Assembly (NCBI GenBank): GCA_039545355.1
Contig: BCJJ01000054.1
Coordinates: 1-64,000, forward strand
Length of the DNA stretch: 64,000 nt
Direction of reading: 5' to 3'
DNA from: Trichosporon coremiiforme
Taxonomy: Eukaryota > Basidiomycota > Tremellomycetes > Trichosporonales > Trichosporonaceae
Position numbers and translations under genes: made by a program. Under the pieces are notes generated by a model. That model did no database searches, was not told the DNA's origin, and saw only the letters and a list, made by a program, of their open reading frames with translations. This document shows, one piece after another, positions 1 through 10,818 of this stretch (positions are counted from its first letter, which is position 1; every line of letters begins with the position of its first letter).

Positions 1-7
1 GAGTCGT

Positions 8-132
8 TTACCTGCAATGTCAACTGCTGCGCTCCACAGGCTAGTCGTCGCCACTCACTTGGAACGGGCACGCATCTTTCTGCGTTTGCGACGGAGCTTG
101 CGCATGCGCTTCTTGCGCCACTTGTCACGCAT
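8..132 (-). CDS. RPL41: 60S ribosomal protein eL41 (25 aa)
   Basis: This encodes the smallest ribosomal protein, which bridges the two subunits of the cytoplasmic ribosome. Read on the minus strand from 132 to 55, the product starts MRDKWRKKRMRK and ends KMRARSK. It is 25 residues, the invariant family length, and almost entirely Arg/Lys. The final AAG is followed by GTGAGT and, 47 nt later, by TTGACATTGCAG. An intron at 58-12 therefore splits the last codon (AA|G), and splicing gives AAG TAA in place of the unspliced AAG TGA. The protein is the same either way. A GTGAGT at 351 and a CTACAG immediately before the ATG suggest a further 219-nt intron in the 5' leader (133-351), which is common in ribosomal protein genes. 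The identity is very secure; the 3' intron is inferred from its signals. Confidence 0.95.
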
Positions 133-1813
133 CTGTAGTCCGATTCCACCAAAGAGTCGCGATAAGATAATATAAAACGAGTCGGGTCGCGAGAGGAGGG
201 GCAATGTCAGCACGAGTTACACGGGAAGCAAAGTCGCAGCGAGAACGGCCAAGCTGCACAGCGCGGGCAATGAACAAGTCGAAGCCGGTTGTCGTCGTCG
301 TCGCGTCGCGTCGAGCTCGCTGGCCGAACTGCTGGTGAACAGGCTACTCACCTTGGAGTTGTGTTAAGTGACTTGAAGAAGAGAAGATGGCAGAACCGCC
401 GAGGTAAGTCATTACGCCGCAGACTGGGTGCGAAAGGCGGTGCCACAAAGCAATGAATGTCGGATGTATACGGCGTTTTGTTATCTCCGATATGTCGCGT
501 GTCCCAAACGTGCCTCTCGCGTGATCCAGGGTTACAGTTGTCCACGTGGTCCCTGGCGCATGGATACACATGTCCGAGCCTCCCGTTAAGATAACTGCAC
601 GTGATTGCGTAACGCGTTGGTCACGCCCGCCGGGAAATGAGCCGTTATCGGCAAGGCTCTTGACATGAGCTCGGGCCGTAGGCACGGGCGAGACTGGAAT
701 GGCCCGATTCCCGTCAGATGCTGTCTCACGCCTGATCATTTTGTCTCTGGCGGCAGAGACAGAGTTGCTCCGCACGTCGTAGAGTCCCATGATCAGTCGC
801 AGCCGTCTGCATGTGATTGGATCTTAGGCTAGTGCGTGTACCCCTCGGAGAAGCAGTCGCGACAGAGTATCGGAATAGGACGTTGTCGGAGGGCCGCAGT
901 CGCTATCCTCGGAATAGCGTTGGACGTGAGCTCCCCGACTTTACCGCAACTGAGTAGCCAACTCAGAGATGTCGGAAAGATGCGCGATACCCGGACCCTC
1001 GAGCTACCTCGTCGTTCACAACCCGCAACGAGATTCCGCTGTCCGTGAGCGGTCGGTATGGTGGCGGCCTATGGGATCTCCTGTCAGAGAGATCCATGGG
1101 AAGAAGTCAGGAGTGCGGAGGTGCCATCGCGGAGTCGTTGGGATTCCTGGGGCTGCTTGGAGAAAGATCAGCGCATGCAGGAACGCATCCAAAATGGAGC
1201 CTTGGGAATGGGTGCCACTCCAGGCCGGGGAGAGATGAACCCGGGGGGTAGGTGGTTTTGAGTGTTGGCCGGCACGGTCCGTGCACCGGGCCTTTCCTGC
1301 ATCCTCAAGTCTGGCCATCCTCGACGAATTGCTGAGATCAAAGCACCATTACTCTGCAGACGACGGTGGCCCAACATTATCCGCAGGCCCGATTGTGGGT
1401 CTCCACCACCCCCGACTTTCGCCTGAGACCAAACTTAATTCACCGATGTCGGCCTGGCCGACCCGGCCGGCCTGATTTAGCACCCGGCAGAAGCACCGGG
1501 CCCAGAGAATGCGCCGAGGGCCAGCATCCACCTGCCAGCATGCCGCCAGCGTGGGGCCTCAGCCCGATTCGGGCCCTTCTGTTGGGGGAGGCGCTAGCTG
1601 GTATCACAAGGGACGGGCCAGCTCAAGCTCGCGGGACACCACAGCCGCCCCGCATCGGTCCCAGAGCGCGTCGGCTCACCAGCCACTGCGCGCTCGCGGG
1701 CCGCTTCCAGTCACGCGTTGCACAAAGATCTCGCCGCCGACCTGTTTATAAAAGGATGTGACTTCGGTCATGCTGATCTCCAACCCACGACCACACGACT
1801 AACAATCGCAACA
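133..1813. promoter_or_regulatory. Divergent intergenic region between eL41 and the sugar transporter
   Basis: The first part (133-351) is probably the 5'-leader intron of eL41. The rest separates two divergent genes and should hold both promoters. Overlapping ORFs here have mixed codon use and no recognisable domain. A GC-rich, partly palindromic stretch of CGGCC/GGCCG words lies near 1450-1475. I see no further gene. Confidence 0.5.
1745..1754 (+). promoter_or_regulatory. TATA box of the sugar transporter gene
   Basis: TTTATAAAAG lies about 60 bp upstream of the transporter ATG and matches the TATAWAW consensus. It is the clearest TATA element seen in the window. TATA promoters in fungi are often attached to regulated genes, which would fit a sugar permease; that link is inference. 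Confidence 0.6.
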
Positions 1814-3643
1814 ATGGCCGACATCGAGCAGAAGTACGACCTCGACCACAACGATGGCACGACGAGCCCCACCAAGCTCGACTACAGCCATGGAGTGAGC
1901 CATCGCATTTTGCACAAGTAATTGCGCCCAGTGGCTAACGTCAGGATGAGCCTCAGTTTAAGATGATGCCTTCTGAGATGCCGAGATGGAGCAAGGACTC
2001 TTGGATTCTCTACCGTGAGTTGCCTGAAAAATCCGGAGTTCCGGAGCCGGCTAACCTCAGTCTCGGTCTTCTGTGCTTGTTGCTGTGCCTTCGCCAATGG
2101 TTACGACGGTTCGCTCATGACCGGAATGCTTGCTGTGAGTGGATCAACCGGACTCCGCTGACAACAGATGCCCCACTACCAGCAGACTTTCGGCCTCAAG
2201 AAGACTACCGGCCCCGTCGTTTCCGTCATCTTCTCGCTTTACACCGTCGGTTCCATGCTTGCTGCTCCCATCGCTGCCGTCATGTCTGACCGCTACGGTC
2301 GTCGCAAGGCCATGTTTGTTGGCGCGGTTGTGATCTGCGTCGGCATGATCATCATGGTCACCTCGAAGCACATTGCTCAGTTCGTCGTCGGCCGCTTCGT
2401 CCTGGGCGCCGCGATCAGTCTCATGACCGTCGCTGCCCCGGCCTACTCGATGGAGGTCGCGCCTCCCAGCTGGCGCTCCAGGGCCACTGGTCTCTACAAC
2501 TGTGAGTGGCACATTCGCTCCAGGGCTCTGGCTGACTGATAGGCGGTTGGTTCGGTGGTTCGGTCCCTGCTGCGGCTATCACCTTCGGCTGCTCGTACAT
2601 GGGCAGCAACCTCCAGTGGCAGATCCCGGTTATCCTCCAGGCTGTCTGCGCGGTCATTGTCATGTTCCTGGTCTTCGTCGTTCCTGAGTCCCCCCGTTAC
2701 CTCATCGCCAACGGCCGCGACGAGGAGGCGCTCGCTTTCCTGATCCGTTTCCACGGTAACGGCAACCCCGACTCGCCCCTCGTCAAGTTCGAGTACGAGG
2801 AGATGAAGAACGCCATCTCGCTTGACGGCATCGACAAGCGCTGGTGGGACTACCGCCCTCTCTTCCTGACCCGCGGCGGCCGCTGGCGCATGGCCCAGGT
2901 CCTCATGATCTCCGTCTTCGGTCAGGTAAGTCTCGATCTTATCAGCAAAGCTGACGTCACAGTTCTCCGGCAACGGTCTCGGTTACTTCAACACTGTCAT
3001 TTTCGAGATGCTCGGTGTCAACACCGCCGCCGGCCAGCTCGGTTACAACCTCCTTAACCAGTGCATCTCGGCCTTCTGCGCTATCTCGGCTGCCACCGTC
3101 GCTGACCGCGTTCCTCGTCGTGCCATCCTGCCCCTCGGTACCTTCATCTGCGCCGTCTTCCTCGGCATCAACGGTGGTCTTGCTGAGGTCATGGGCAAGC
3201 AGACCGCTCGCGGTGAGGCTGTCGGCGACCCCACTCGCTACGTCTCCAAGGCTGTCGGTCAGGGTGCCCTCGCCATGTACTTCCTCTTCAACTGCGCTTT
3301 CTCTACCACCTACACTCCTCTCCAGGGTATCGTGCCCGTCGAGTCCCTCAGCACCACCATGCGTGCCAAGGGTCTCGCCGCTTCCGGCTTCATCGTCTCC
3401 GGCATGGGCTTCATCAACCAGTTCTGCATGCCCATCTCGCTCGACAACATCGGCTACCGCACCATCTTCATCTTCGTCGGCTGGGACTGCGTCGAGGCTG
3501 TCTGCTGGTACCTCTTCGGTGTCGAGTCGCAGGGCAAGACCCTCGAGGAGCTCGACTACATCTACGAGCAGCCCAACCCCGTCAAGGCTTCCAAGAAGCT
3601 CAGGAAGATCACTGTCACCAACGAAGGTTTCATCGCCCAGTAA
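1814..3643 (+). CDS. MFS sugar transporter, lactose-permease/hexose-transporter type (540 aa)
   Basis: This is a plasma-membrane sugar:H+ symporter or facilitator of the major facilitator superfamily. Six exons (1814-1894, 1945-2014, 2061-2134, 2168-2501, 2543-2925, 2963-3643) join in phase to 540 aa, the usual family length. Visible motifs are ANGYDGSLMTGML in TM1, DRYGRRKA in the first cytoplasmic loop, PESPRYL before the central loop, a second-half DRVPRR, and VESLSTTMRAKG in the late loops. The C-terminus has the GKTLEELDYIYE pattern seen in LAC12-like permeases. The short acidic N-terminus begins MADIEQKYD. Intron 3 is only 33 nt. The ATG follows a CAACA context and a TATA box. Substrate cannot be read from sequence; lactose, cellobiose and hexoses are all known for this clade. 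Confidence 0.92.
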
Positions 3644-4887
3644 ACTCGCAAATGATAAGGCGGAGCGTTCCCGCGTCGCTCGCACCTCCTCGCACCCGGG
3701 GCTCCGCAACGTTCTCACTCTCTTTTAATCGAAACAGTTCTCGTAATAATTGCTTCTAGGGTATACTGAGCCGAAAATGCAGGCTCTGTTCAGTAGTTTG
3801 ATATGAATATGGTTGTGCAGTGCACTCACGAGGCCGAAGGTCGAACTGACGGTAAAAGGGTTGTACACGCCGCTCCTTGGTGACCGCCCACCTGTGGCAC
3901 ATCCCTGGCTGAGCTGACAACAGTTCAGCTTGATTCACTGGTGGCACGTGGCACGATAGTCATGTTTTCTGCAGGGATGGGCTAGCTGACGCGAGCCCTC
4001 TCGATTGCATAACTTGGCAGCCCACCCCTTAGAACTCCAGGCCGGAAGCCAGACAGAGCGCCGGCGCACCTCGCTCGCCCATGCAAATCCGGACGCCCCG
4101 CCTCCTCGTCTCACCTGCCTGCGCATCCTGCTCTTCGCTACCTCTCACTTGGGTAAAGGTTCACGCCCTACACCCTTCTCATTAAGCATGCTCAGCTTAC
4201 GGTCCGGACATATCCCATCTTTGGAAGGCTACAAAATTCCTCGAGTGTGTTAACGGCGTTCTGCGCCGTTCGCAGCCTGCTGCATAAATGTTGCGAGGCC
4301 TGGGAGTTGAGATCGTGTACCCTCGGGGGAGGCCATCGAAGGCCGCTGATGCATGCAGGCGAGCAGTTGGCTGCTAGCTGCCAAACATGCAAGACCTGGA
4401 GCGACAGATGAGTCAACCGCGATCAACCTTCCGCAGTGCTGGGAAGGTGCCTTGCACCTGACGCTCGATTGCTCGTATCGCTCAGATGTTGGGTGACGCC
4501 TGTCCGTTCCGCCGCTAGCCGCTGTCCCCCCTCCAAGGCCGAGATAGCGTTTGGGTCAGGTATCCAACATGAGACTATCGGGACCTCACACCGCGCTAAG
4601 TTTCTGGGGCAACGGATGTCGCGAGGGCGCGACCAGCGGCCCGCTTGTGCGCCATGAGTAGTGCCGGGTGCCTGCTGACACGGGCGAGGAAGACAATGCG
4701 CCCGGCTGTGTTGGTCGCGAGTGATCAGTGTGTCAGAGGTGGAGTGATCGGCGCTGTCGTGCTGCAGCTCACACTCACACCCACACACCTCACACCTCAC
4801 ACCTCTACGTACAGTATCATTGTTCATCTCTCCCTTCCATCTCGCCCTTACGAAACGTCGACCTTTTCTTTTATCTTCTACAGAATC
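3644..4887. other. Intergenic region, no gene seen
   Basis: This stretch holds the 3' end of the transporter transcript and the promoter of the next gene. Just upstream of the next ATG (about 4770-4880) is a CA/CT-rich leader with repeated CACACCTC words. I see no supported ORF or RNA gene. Confidence 0.5.
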
Positions 4888-5590
4888 ATGATCATAACGC
4901 GCAAAAAACGTCCCATCCCGATATCGGAAGCCTACTTAGCGAACAAGGTTTGCTAAGAATTCTGCACTCCAGCTGACACCCTAGACGGTCGAGGAGATGT
5001 ATGAGATCGCCGAGGAACACGGACTCTGGGAGGCCCTCAAGATCAAGAAGAAGAACGAGCTGAAGCATTTCTTGATGCGCCAAGCCCGGGCCGACACCAT
5101 CTTTTCCGACGAAGAGCAGAAGAAGCTCAGCTTCAAGGCCTCCAAGGTGCCTTCCTCGTCCCAGAAGCGCCGCATCAAGTCCAGTCAAACACAGCGGTCA
5201 GCCTCTGTCAACCGCACGCCCTCGAAGACGAACCCCCCTGCGACGTTCCCTATCACTCCCCTCTCACCCACCCGACAGCTGAAGCGCTCCCGCCCCTCTG
5301 CTTTATCCCTCCTGCAGCGCCCAGTCTCTGTTGCCCGTCCACCCAAGGAGGCTCTGGTGATCAGCCTGCTCTCCGACTCGGATTCAGAAGACACATCGAT
5401 TGGAAACTGGTTGTCGAAGCCGCCCGCAGAAGCAAGCTCAACCACGTCGTCTCATACCAAGCGCCTGAGCGAGACCATCCGCGCTCCACCTTCCCCACTT
5501 CCCACCATCCGGAGCAACGCCCCGTCGCATATCAACGCATCCCACCAGAGTGATGAGGAACTCGACGAGGACAGCGATCAACTGTTCTGA
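4888..5590 (+). CDS. Unrecognised disordered protein with SIM-like acidic motif (221 aa)
   Basis: I do not recognise this gene. Exon 1 (4888-4947) gives MIITRKKRPIPISEAYLANK. Exon 2 (4985-5590) continues in phase after a 37-nt intron ending CTGACACCCTAG; its 5' site, GTTTGC, is weak. Residues about 20-65 form a charged, probably helical segment (TVEEMYEIAEEHGLWEALK, then KKKNELKHFL). The remainder is Ser/Pro/Lys-rich and disordered. Near residue 140 the run ALVISLLSDSDSED resembles a SUMO-interacting motif, a hydrophobic core followed by acidic serines. The ORF stops at TGA 5588-5590. The same frame then stays open for 85 more codons containing an AT-hook, so this may be a truncated allele or a readthrough gene. 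A nuclear role is inference. Confidence 0.6.
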
Positions 5591-5848
5591 TCGGACGAGG
5601 GCACGTCTGCCGTTCCGACACACATCTCTCGTGCACTCAAGAACGAGGCGGCGAAGGCGTCTCGCCAGCGACAAATGGGCGAGTCCAGCTCATCATCCCG
5701 CCCCAAGAAGCGTGGACGCCCCCATAGGGCAAGCCGTCGCCCAGCAGCTACCGCTGCTCAATCCGCTCCTCCTGCGCAGCCCTCGGGAGACGAGGTGGGG
5801 TTCTCCAGCACTCCCAAGCCGCCCATCTCAAGGTGGAGACATGTTTAA
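5591..5848 (+). other. In-frame open extension downstream of the TGA, with AT-hook-like motif
   Basis: Directly after the TGA at 5588-5590, the same frame runs without a stop for 85 codons to TAA 5846-5848. The encoded stretch begins SDEGTSAVPTHISRALKNE, continues the acidic composition of the upstream ORF, and contains KKRGRPHRA, a close match to the AT-hook core R-G-R-P. It looks like the natural C-terminus of the upstream gene. It has no good ATG of its own and no splice signals that would skip the TGA. Confidence 0.5.
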
Positions 5849-6643
5849 TGTGACCCGGTTGAAGGCTGAGTGACGAGCGCAAGTTGGGACCGACGAGCAA
5901 AAGGAGTAGTTCCTGAGTACGCCCCAGAACAGGGGTTTGTTGTACAAAACACGTCCACCGCCACTGTAAGATAGCCATGTATGCATGTACATGCCCCCGA
6001 CCGTTCTCGTAACAGAGATGAGCTGTCATGTCCCTCGGCGCCCGCCCAGAGAATATCTGTCATTGAGGCAGACACATACAGGAACAGCTGGGGGATTACG
6101 CCTCCGTTGGAACTCGGAGTATGCAGAGTGTGTGGGTCGAGACGCGTCGAACCCAAGCTGCGGTCGCTGCGGATGAATGGTGCGCGGTGCGGAATGCAGG
6201 AACCCGGAGTACGCTGGGCACGGTGACTGGGAACGATCACGTGACTGGGGCCGAAGGTCTCCGGGTATTAACATGGCGATATCGGCCAGATGCGACGAGG
6301 CACGGTAGGCACACTGCCCGATTTGACGGCATTCGGGGGTTGGCCCTTCTCACGCTTGACCATGGCATCGACAGGCTATCAGCCCCTTAGCCCACCTCGG
6401 GCTGTCTCTGGCGTGCGCACGGCTGAAGGCATGGCTTGGTTAGCCCGAGACCTCTACCCCCATCGTGCCCGCACTCAACGTGTACCACCATGCCCCGGGG
6501 GCCGGCTAATGCGTCATGTGCGACCTCCTTCTGGGCGTGTTGCCTGATGGTCTGCTGTTTAATAAGCCTTGGTGGGCACCGCCGTCTCTTAGCTTCTTCC
6601 ACCTCTCCCTCATCCCCACCACCGAGAGACAACAGAGACCACC
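5849..6643. other. Intergenic region, no gene seen
   Basis: This is the presumed promoter of the aldehyde dehydrogenase gene. The last 60 bp are CT-rich (CTTCTTCCACCTCTCCCTC), typical of a leader of a well-expressed fungal gene. No supported ORF or RNA gene was found. Confidence 0.5.
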
Positions 6644-8315
6644 ATGACCAAGTCGAACGAGCCCACCGTCTCCCTCGAGCTGGGTAACGGCAAGACTGTC
6701 ACCCTCCACCATGGAATGTTCATCAACAACGAGTTCGTCCCCTCCAAGGCGGGCAAGAAGCTCGAGGTGTACAACCCCGCAAAGGGTAAGGTCATCGGCG
6801 AGATCTACCAGGGTGACGCCGACGACGTCGACGCCGCCGTCAAGGCTGCCCGCACCGCCTACGAGGCCAACAACCGCGCCTGGGGCTTCGGCATCGCTGC
6901 CCAGCGCGCGAAGCTGCTTAACAAGCTCGCCGACCTCGTTGAGGCTAACCTTGACGAGCTCGCCGCGCTCGAGGCTACCGACACCGGCAAGCTCTTCTCG
7001 GACGCCAAGACCAAGGACATTCCCGGCGTCATCACCACCCTCCGTTACTACGCTGGGTGGGCAGACAAGATCATGGGCCACACCTACAACTCGGTTCCCG
7101 GCGCTCACGCGTACACCAAGCTCGAGCCCGTCGGTGTCTGTGGCCAGATCATCCCCTGGAACTTCCCTGGTAAGCTAACTGGACGGTCCCTTCGCTGACA
7201 CGCAGCCTCCATGCTCTCGTGGAAGATCGGCCCCGCGTTCGCGTGCGGCAACACTGTCGTCCTGAAGAGCGCTGAGAGCACCCCTCTCTCCGCCCTCCGC
7301 ATCGCCGAGCTCGTTCGCGAGGCTGGATTCCCTCCCGGAGTCTTCAACCTCATCACCGGTTTCGGCCACACCGCGGGACAGGCCATCGCCGACCACATGG
7401 ACGTCGACAAGGTCGCGTTCACCGGCTCTGGTGCCGTCGGCCGCAAGATCCTCAAGGCTGCCGCTGACAGCAACCTGAAGCGCGTCACCCTCGAGCTCGG
7501 CGGCAAGTCGCCCAACATCATCTGTGAGTAACGCCCAAGAGGGCAAATAGCGGAGCTTCTCCAGATCTAGCTTCCCGCGCCTCTGTCCCTAGAGTCCAGA
7601 CGCTGACGCCCTAGTCGACGACGCCAACATCAAGGAGGCGGCCGAGTGGGCGCTGTTCGGTATCGAGATGAACGTCGGCCAGGTCTGTGTTGCTGGCTCG
7701 CGTATTCTGGTTCAGGAGGGCATCGCGGATGAGTTCACCCGCGAGTTCGTCACCCTCATGAAGGGCATCAAGGTCGGTGACCCCTTCGACCCGTCCACGA
7801 CCCAGGGTCCCCTGCAGTCGGAGGGCCACTTCGGCAAGGTCAAGGACTGGATCAAGCGTGCTGTCGAGGAGGGCGCCGAGCTCGCCACCGGCGGTGACGA
7901 GATCAAGGACCTCGGTGACGGCTACTACCTCCGTCCCACCGTCTTCACGAACGTTAAGCCCGGCAACTCTGTGCTCGCCAACGAGGTCTTTGGCCCCGTT
8001 GTCTCGATCCAAACATTCAAGGACGAGGCCGAGGCGATCAAGATCGCCAACGACACGACCTACGGTCTCGCCTCGGCCGTGTTCTCGCACAACAACGAGC
8101 GTCTCATGCGCATGAACACGGCCATCCGCGCCGGCACGGTCTGGAACAACCTGTACAACTACACCTCGCCCACCGTCCCCTTCGGAGGATTCAAGCAGAG
8201 CGGCATCGGGCGCGAGAACGGAGAGGCCGTCTTGCTCAACTACCTCGAGACCAAGGCGGTTATTGCCAACACGGGCGTCATCCGCTCCCCCATGGCCGTC
8301 GCCGCCGGCCGCTAA
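6644..8315 (+). CDS. NAD(P)-dependent aldehyde dehydrogenase (514 aa)
   Basis: The enzyme oxidises aldehydes such as acetaldehyde to the carboxylic acid with NAD(P)+. Three exons (6644-7169, 7206-7523, 7615-8315) join in phase to 514 aa, normal for the ALDH1/2-like family. Key motifs are PWNFP in the cofactor fold, [11 protein letters not shown] for nucleotide binding, [10 protein letters not shown] with the general-base Glu, and [10 protein letters not shown] with the catalytic Cys. Downstream are EVFGPVVSI and [13 protein letters not shown], a typical ALDH C-terminus. No convincing mitochondrial presequence is present; the start reads [14 protein letters not shown], so a cytosolic enzyme is more likely. 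Introns are 36 and 91 nt. Codon bias is extreme, which suggests high expression. Confidence 0.96.
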
Positions 8316-9359
8316 GTGTAGCGCAACGTCGGAGCGGACTCGAGCAAAGGTCGCCCAGGATCATTTTGTAGCCATTACGTACGATCAGTGTTCCGCACTC
8401 CAGGCTTGGAGCGAGAAGTATGCAGTCAAGTGAAGAAGTCCATGCTCGGATGGCGCGTCTTGACTTTCTGTCGGCGAAGTTCTGGGTGACAGGGCAGATT
8501 TTATCAGCGAAGATTCGCACTCGGGGCGTCTTGCCAGGGACATGTTGGGTTGCGGACCAATTGTGGTCGTGATAAGTGACCGTTGCTTCTCTGATCGATT
8601 TTACTGTAGCCCGAGTCGCTGCCAAGCGCACGGCGGTGGCGGCCTGCGTTCATTCTGTGTTCATGTCTCCACATTCAGAGATCCTAGCAGTGCAGGGATG
8701 AGACACCATGGGCATGGTGTTTCTTTGTCATTTTCGTAGTAGGGTCAATAATGGGTGAGTCACCTTCCCAGCGTTCATCGGTCTTGATTCATCATCGATG
8801 TCTCCAAGCAGTTGCCCAGCATGCGATCAGCGGACCGCACCGAGATCGCATATCCCTCCCAGATCAATAGAATATTCTCACAACATATTGAAAGTCAGCA
8901 AGTCTCGCGTCGGTCAGGATTGCCTGATCATGTCGGGAAAGGGTGGAAAGGGGATGGCCGGAAAAGTAACCGTGATGTAACCGACGTTCAGCTGGGGCAA
9001 CGACAGCCGTCCATGCGAAGCTTCGTCGATGCAACTGATCAGCGTATGCATGTTCTGGGTTGAGGATACCTGTACGTTGTCACCAGAAGCAATGTGCGTG
9101 CGTAGCCGGTTCTCCCAAGCGGAGGACAAACGCACGAACGGAGGTTAGATCACCCGCAGCACAAGCGCGCGGGACCCCGCACGTCGCACATGCCCCCACC
9201 ATCATCCGGTGTGCGATCACATGAGATGCGTCCATGACCCGCACCCGCTGGCATCATCTTCCCAGCGACTGCGACTGCTCTGCGATCAGCACATCGCCGC
9301 AGCGGGCCAACCTTCACCCCCTTCACATCAACATTCTCTATTTCGCCTCTCCGCTCATC
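8316..9359. other. Intergenic region, no gene seen
   Basis: This region is AT-richer than the flanking exons (for example AATATTCTCACAACATATTG near 8870). Small ORFs lack codon bias and splice structure. It presumably carries the 3' end of the dehydrogenase transcript and the promoter of the next gene. Confidence 0.5.
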
Positions 9360-10818
9360 ATGTCCCTCTCGCCCGAGCAGCCGCATGCTCACCCCGCCGA
9401 CGACGCCTCGCCCACTGTGGGTGGCGACGCGCCGTCGGCCGCTTCCACCTCAACCACCGTCCCCCCCAGCATGGCAACCATGGCCGCGAACCACCCGTAC
9501 TCGACCGCCTTCCTCCTCGGCGCGGCGCTGACGGGCTCCGCCGTCATTGGCGGCTTTGCTGCCCGCCGTGCGCTCGGCCAGAACCAGCGTGCGTTCCTCG
9601 CCGCCCAGGCCGCGGCTAAGCCCGCCTCCCGCGTCCCCTCTGCCGTCAAGGGAGAGTACGACTCGAGGCTCCTCAAGCTGGAAGCACTCGTGAAGGACGC
9701 GCAGCAGGCGAACAAGAAGATGGCGGAGCAGATGGTTGCCATTCCCCAGCTCGTGCGCGGACTCGAGCGCGTGCAGGCAGACTTGGCGCAGGAGCAGAGC
9801 GCAGCACTCAAGGCGCAGAGGTCCTACTTGGACCAGAAGTTCGAGAGCAGCCAGGCAGTAAGCTAAGCGCTTGATGATATAAGCTAACATCAGATCGGAG
9901 AGCAGGTGCAAAAGCTGAGCGATGGGCTCGCTGCTATCACCGGGAAGGGCGCGCAGGTAAGAGCTTTCAGACCTCGTTTAGTTATCTGACCGCCAGAGCG
10001 ACAAGTCTGTCGTCCAGGCTTTCCGGTCTCGCATGACTGGAGACGTGCAGGCCATTGTGAGCTCAATGATTGCACGCCTAGCTGACATCAGCTTTCGCGA
10101 CTCACAGCCATCGAGGCGGAGGTCAAGCAGCTGAGCGCAGAAATCTTGCCTCCCAAGCCAGCGGCTGACGCGAAGCCGGCAGAGAAGAAGGCAGCCTCAT
10201 TCCTGGAAGACGAGGAGGAGGGCGGTCTGGACGCGACGCAGGGCGACTTCTGTTTCTTCCCCCAACGTGAGACTGCCTCGACGTCATCAGCGTCATCGGC
10301 GTCATCCGCGCCGCCTGCCGGGGGCGCCGCCAAGAGAGGCGCGACGGGCAGCAGCAAGAGCAAGCCCTGGACGTCTGACCGGGCTGAGACAAGGTCGCAC
10401 CAACCGATAGCACGCCTGGGTGTGGACGAGAGCGGTGAGTGGAAGTTCAAGCTCGACCCAGCGAGCCAGGGCACGGACCAATTGTTCGGGTCGCACCTGA
10501 AGCCGCGGTCGATCGTGCTCTGCCGCCAGAGCGAGAAGCGGAGCGAGCTCGGTTTGCCGTTCTTGTCTTCGTGAGTGCGCCGCGGGCCCTGTGAGGGGTC
10601 AGCGGGGCCTCGTGCGTGAACGAGGCCGTTCCCCGGAGACATCACTGACGCCTCGCCACAGCACGACGAAAATGACGTACGTCTACGGCCCGTTCGTGAC
10701 TGGCATCGTCTTCAATCCCGAGGTGGACATGGTGCTGCTCGACGGCGCGTGGTGGCGCGTCACGGAGGACGACGGCGTGTTCACCGTGCGCGAGAAAGTC
10801 GCGGACGACTCGCTCTAA
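9360..10818 (+). CDS. Unrecognised protein with one membrane segment and coiled coil (418 aa)
   Basis: I do not recognise this gene. Five exons (9360-9857, 9894-9956, 9997-10056, 10092-10570, 10662-10818) join in phase to 418 aa. Residues 1-40 are Pro/Ser/Ala-rich. Residues about 45-70 (YSTAFLLGAALTGSAVIGGF, followed by AARRA) form a likely transmembrane helix with positive charge after it. Residues about 95-230 are charged and heptad-like, probably coiled coil. A disordered acidic and Ser-rich linker follows. The C-terminal about 100 residues are compact and aromatic (EWKFKLDPASQG, TYVYGPFVTGIVF, DGAWWRVTEDDG) and look like a small folded domain. The layout suggests a membrane-anchored adaptor with a soluble tail. 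No function is assigned. Confidence 0.75.

Noticed and set aside
386..405. ATGGCAGAACCGCCGAG followed by GTAAGT on the plus strand, a possible first exon
   Set aside because: No matching downstream exon was found, and it lies in the upstream region of eL41.
344..790. 148-codon minus-strand ORF upstream of eL41
   Set aside because: Codon use is mixed, no domain is visible, and it overlaps the probable eL41 promoter and leader.
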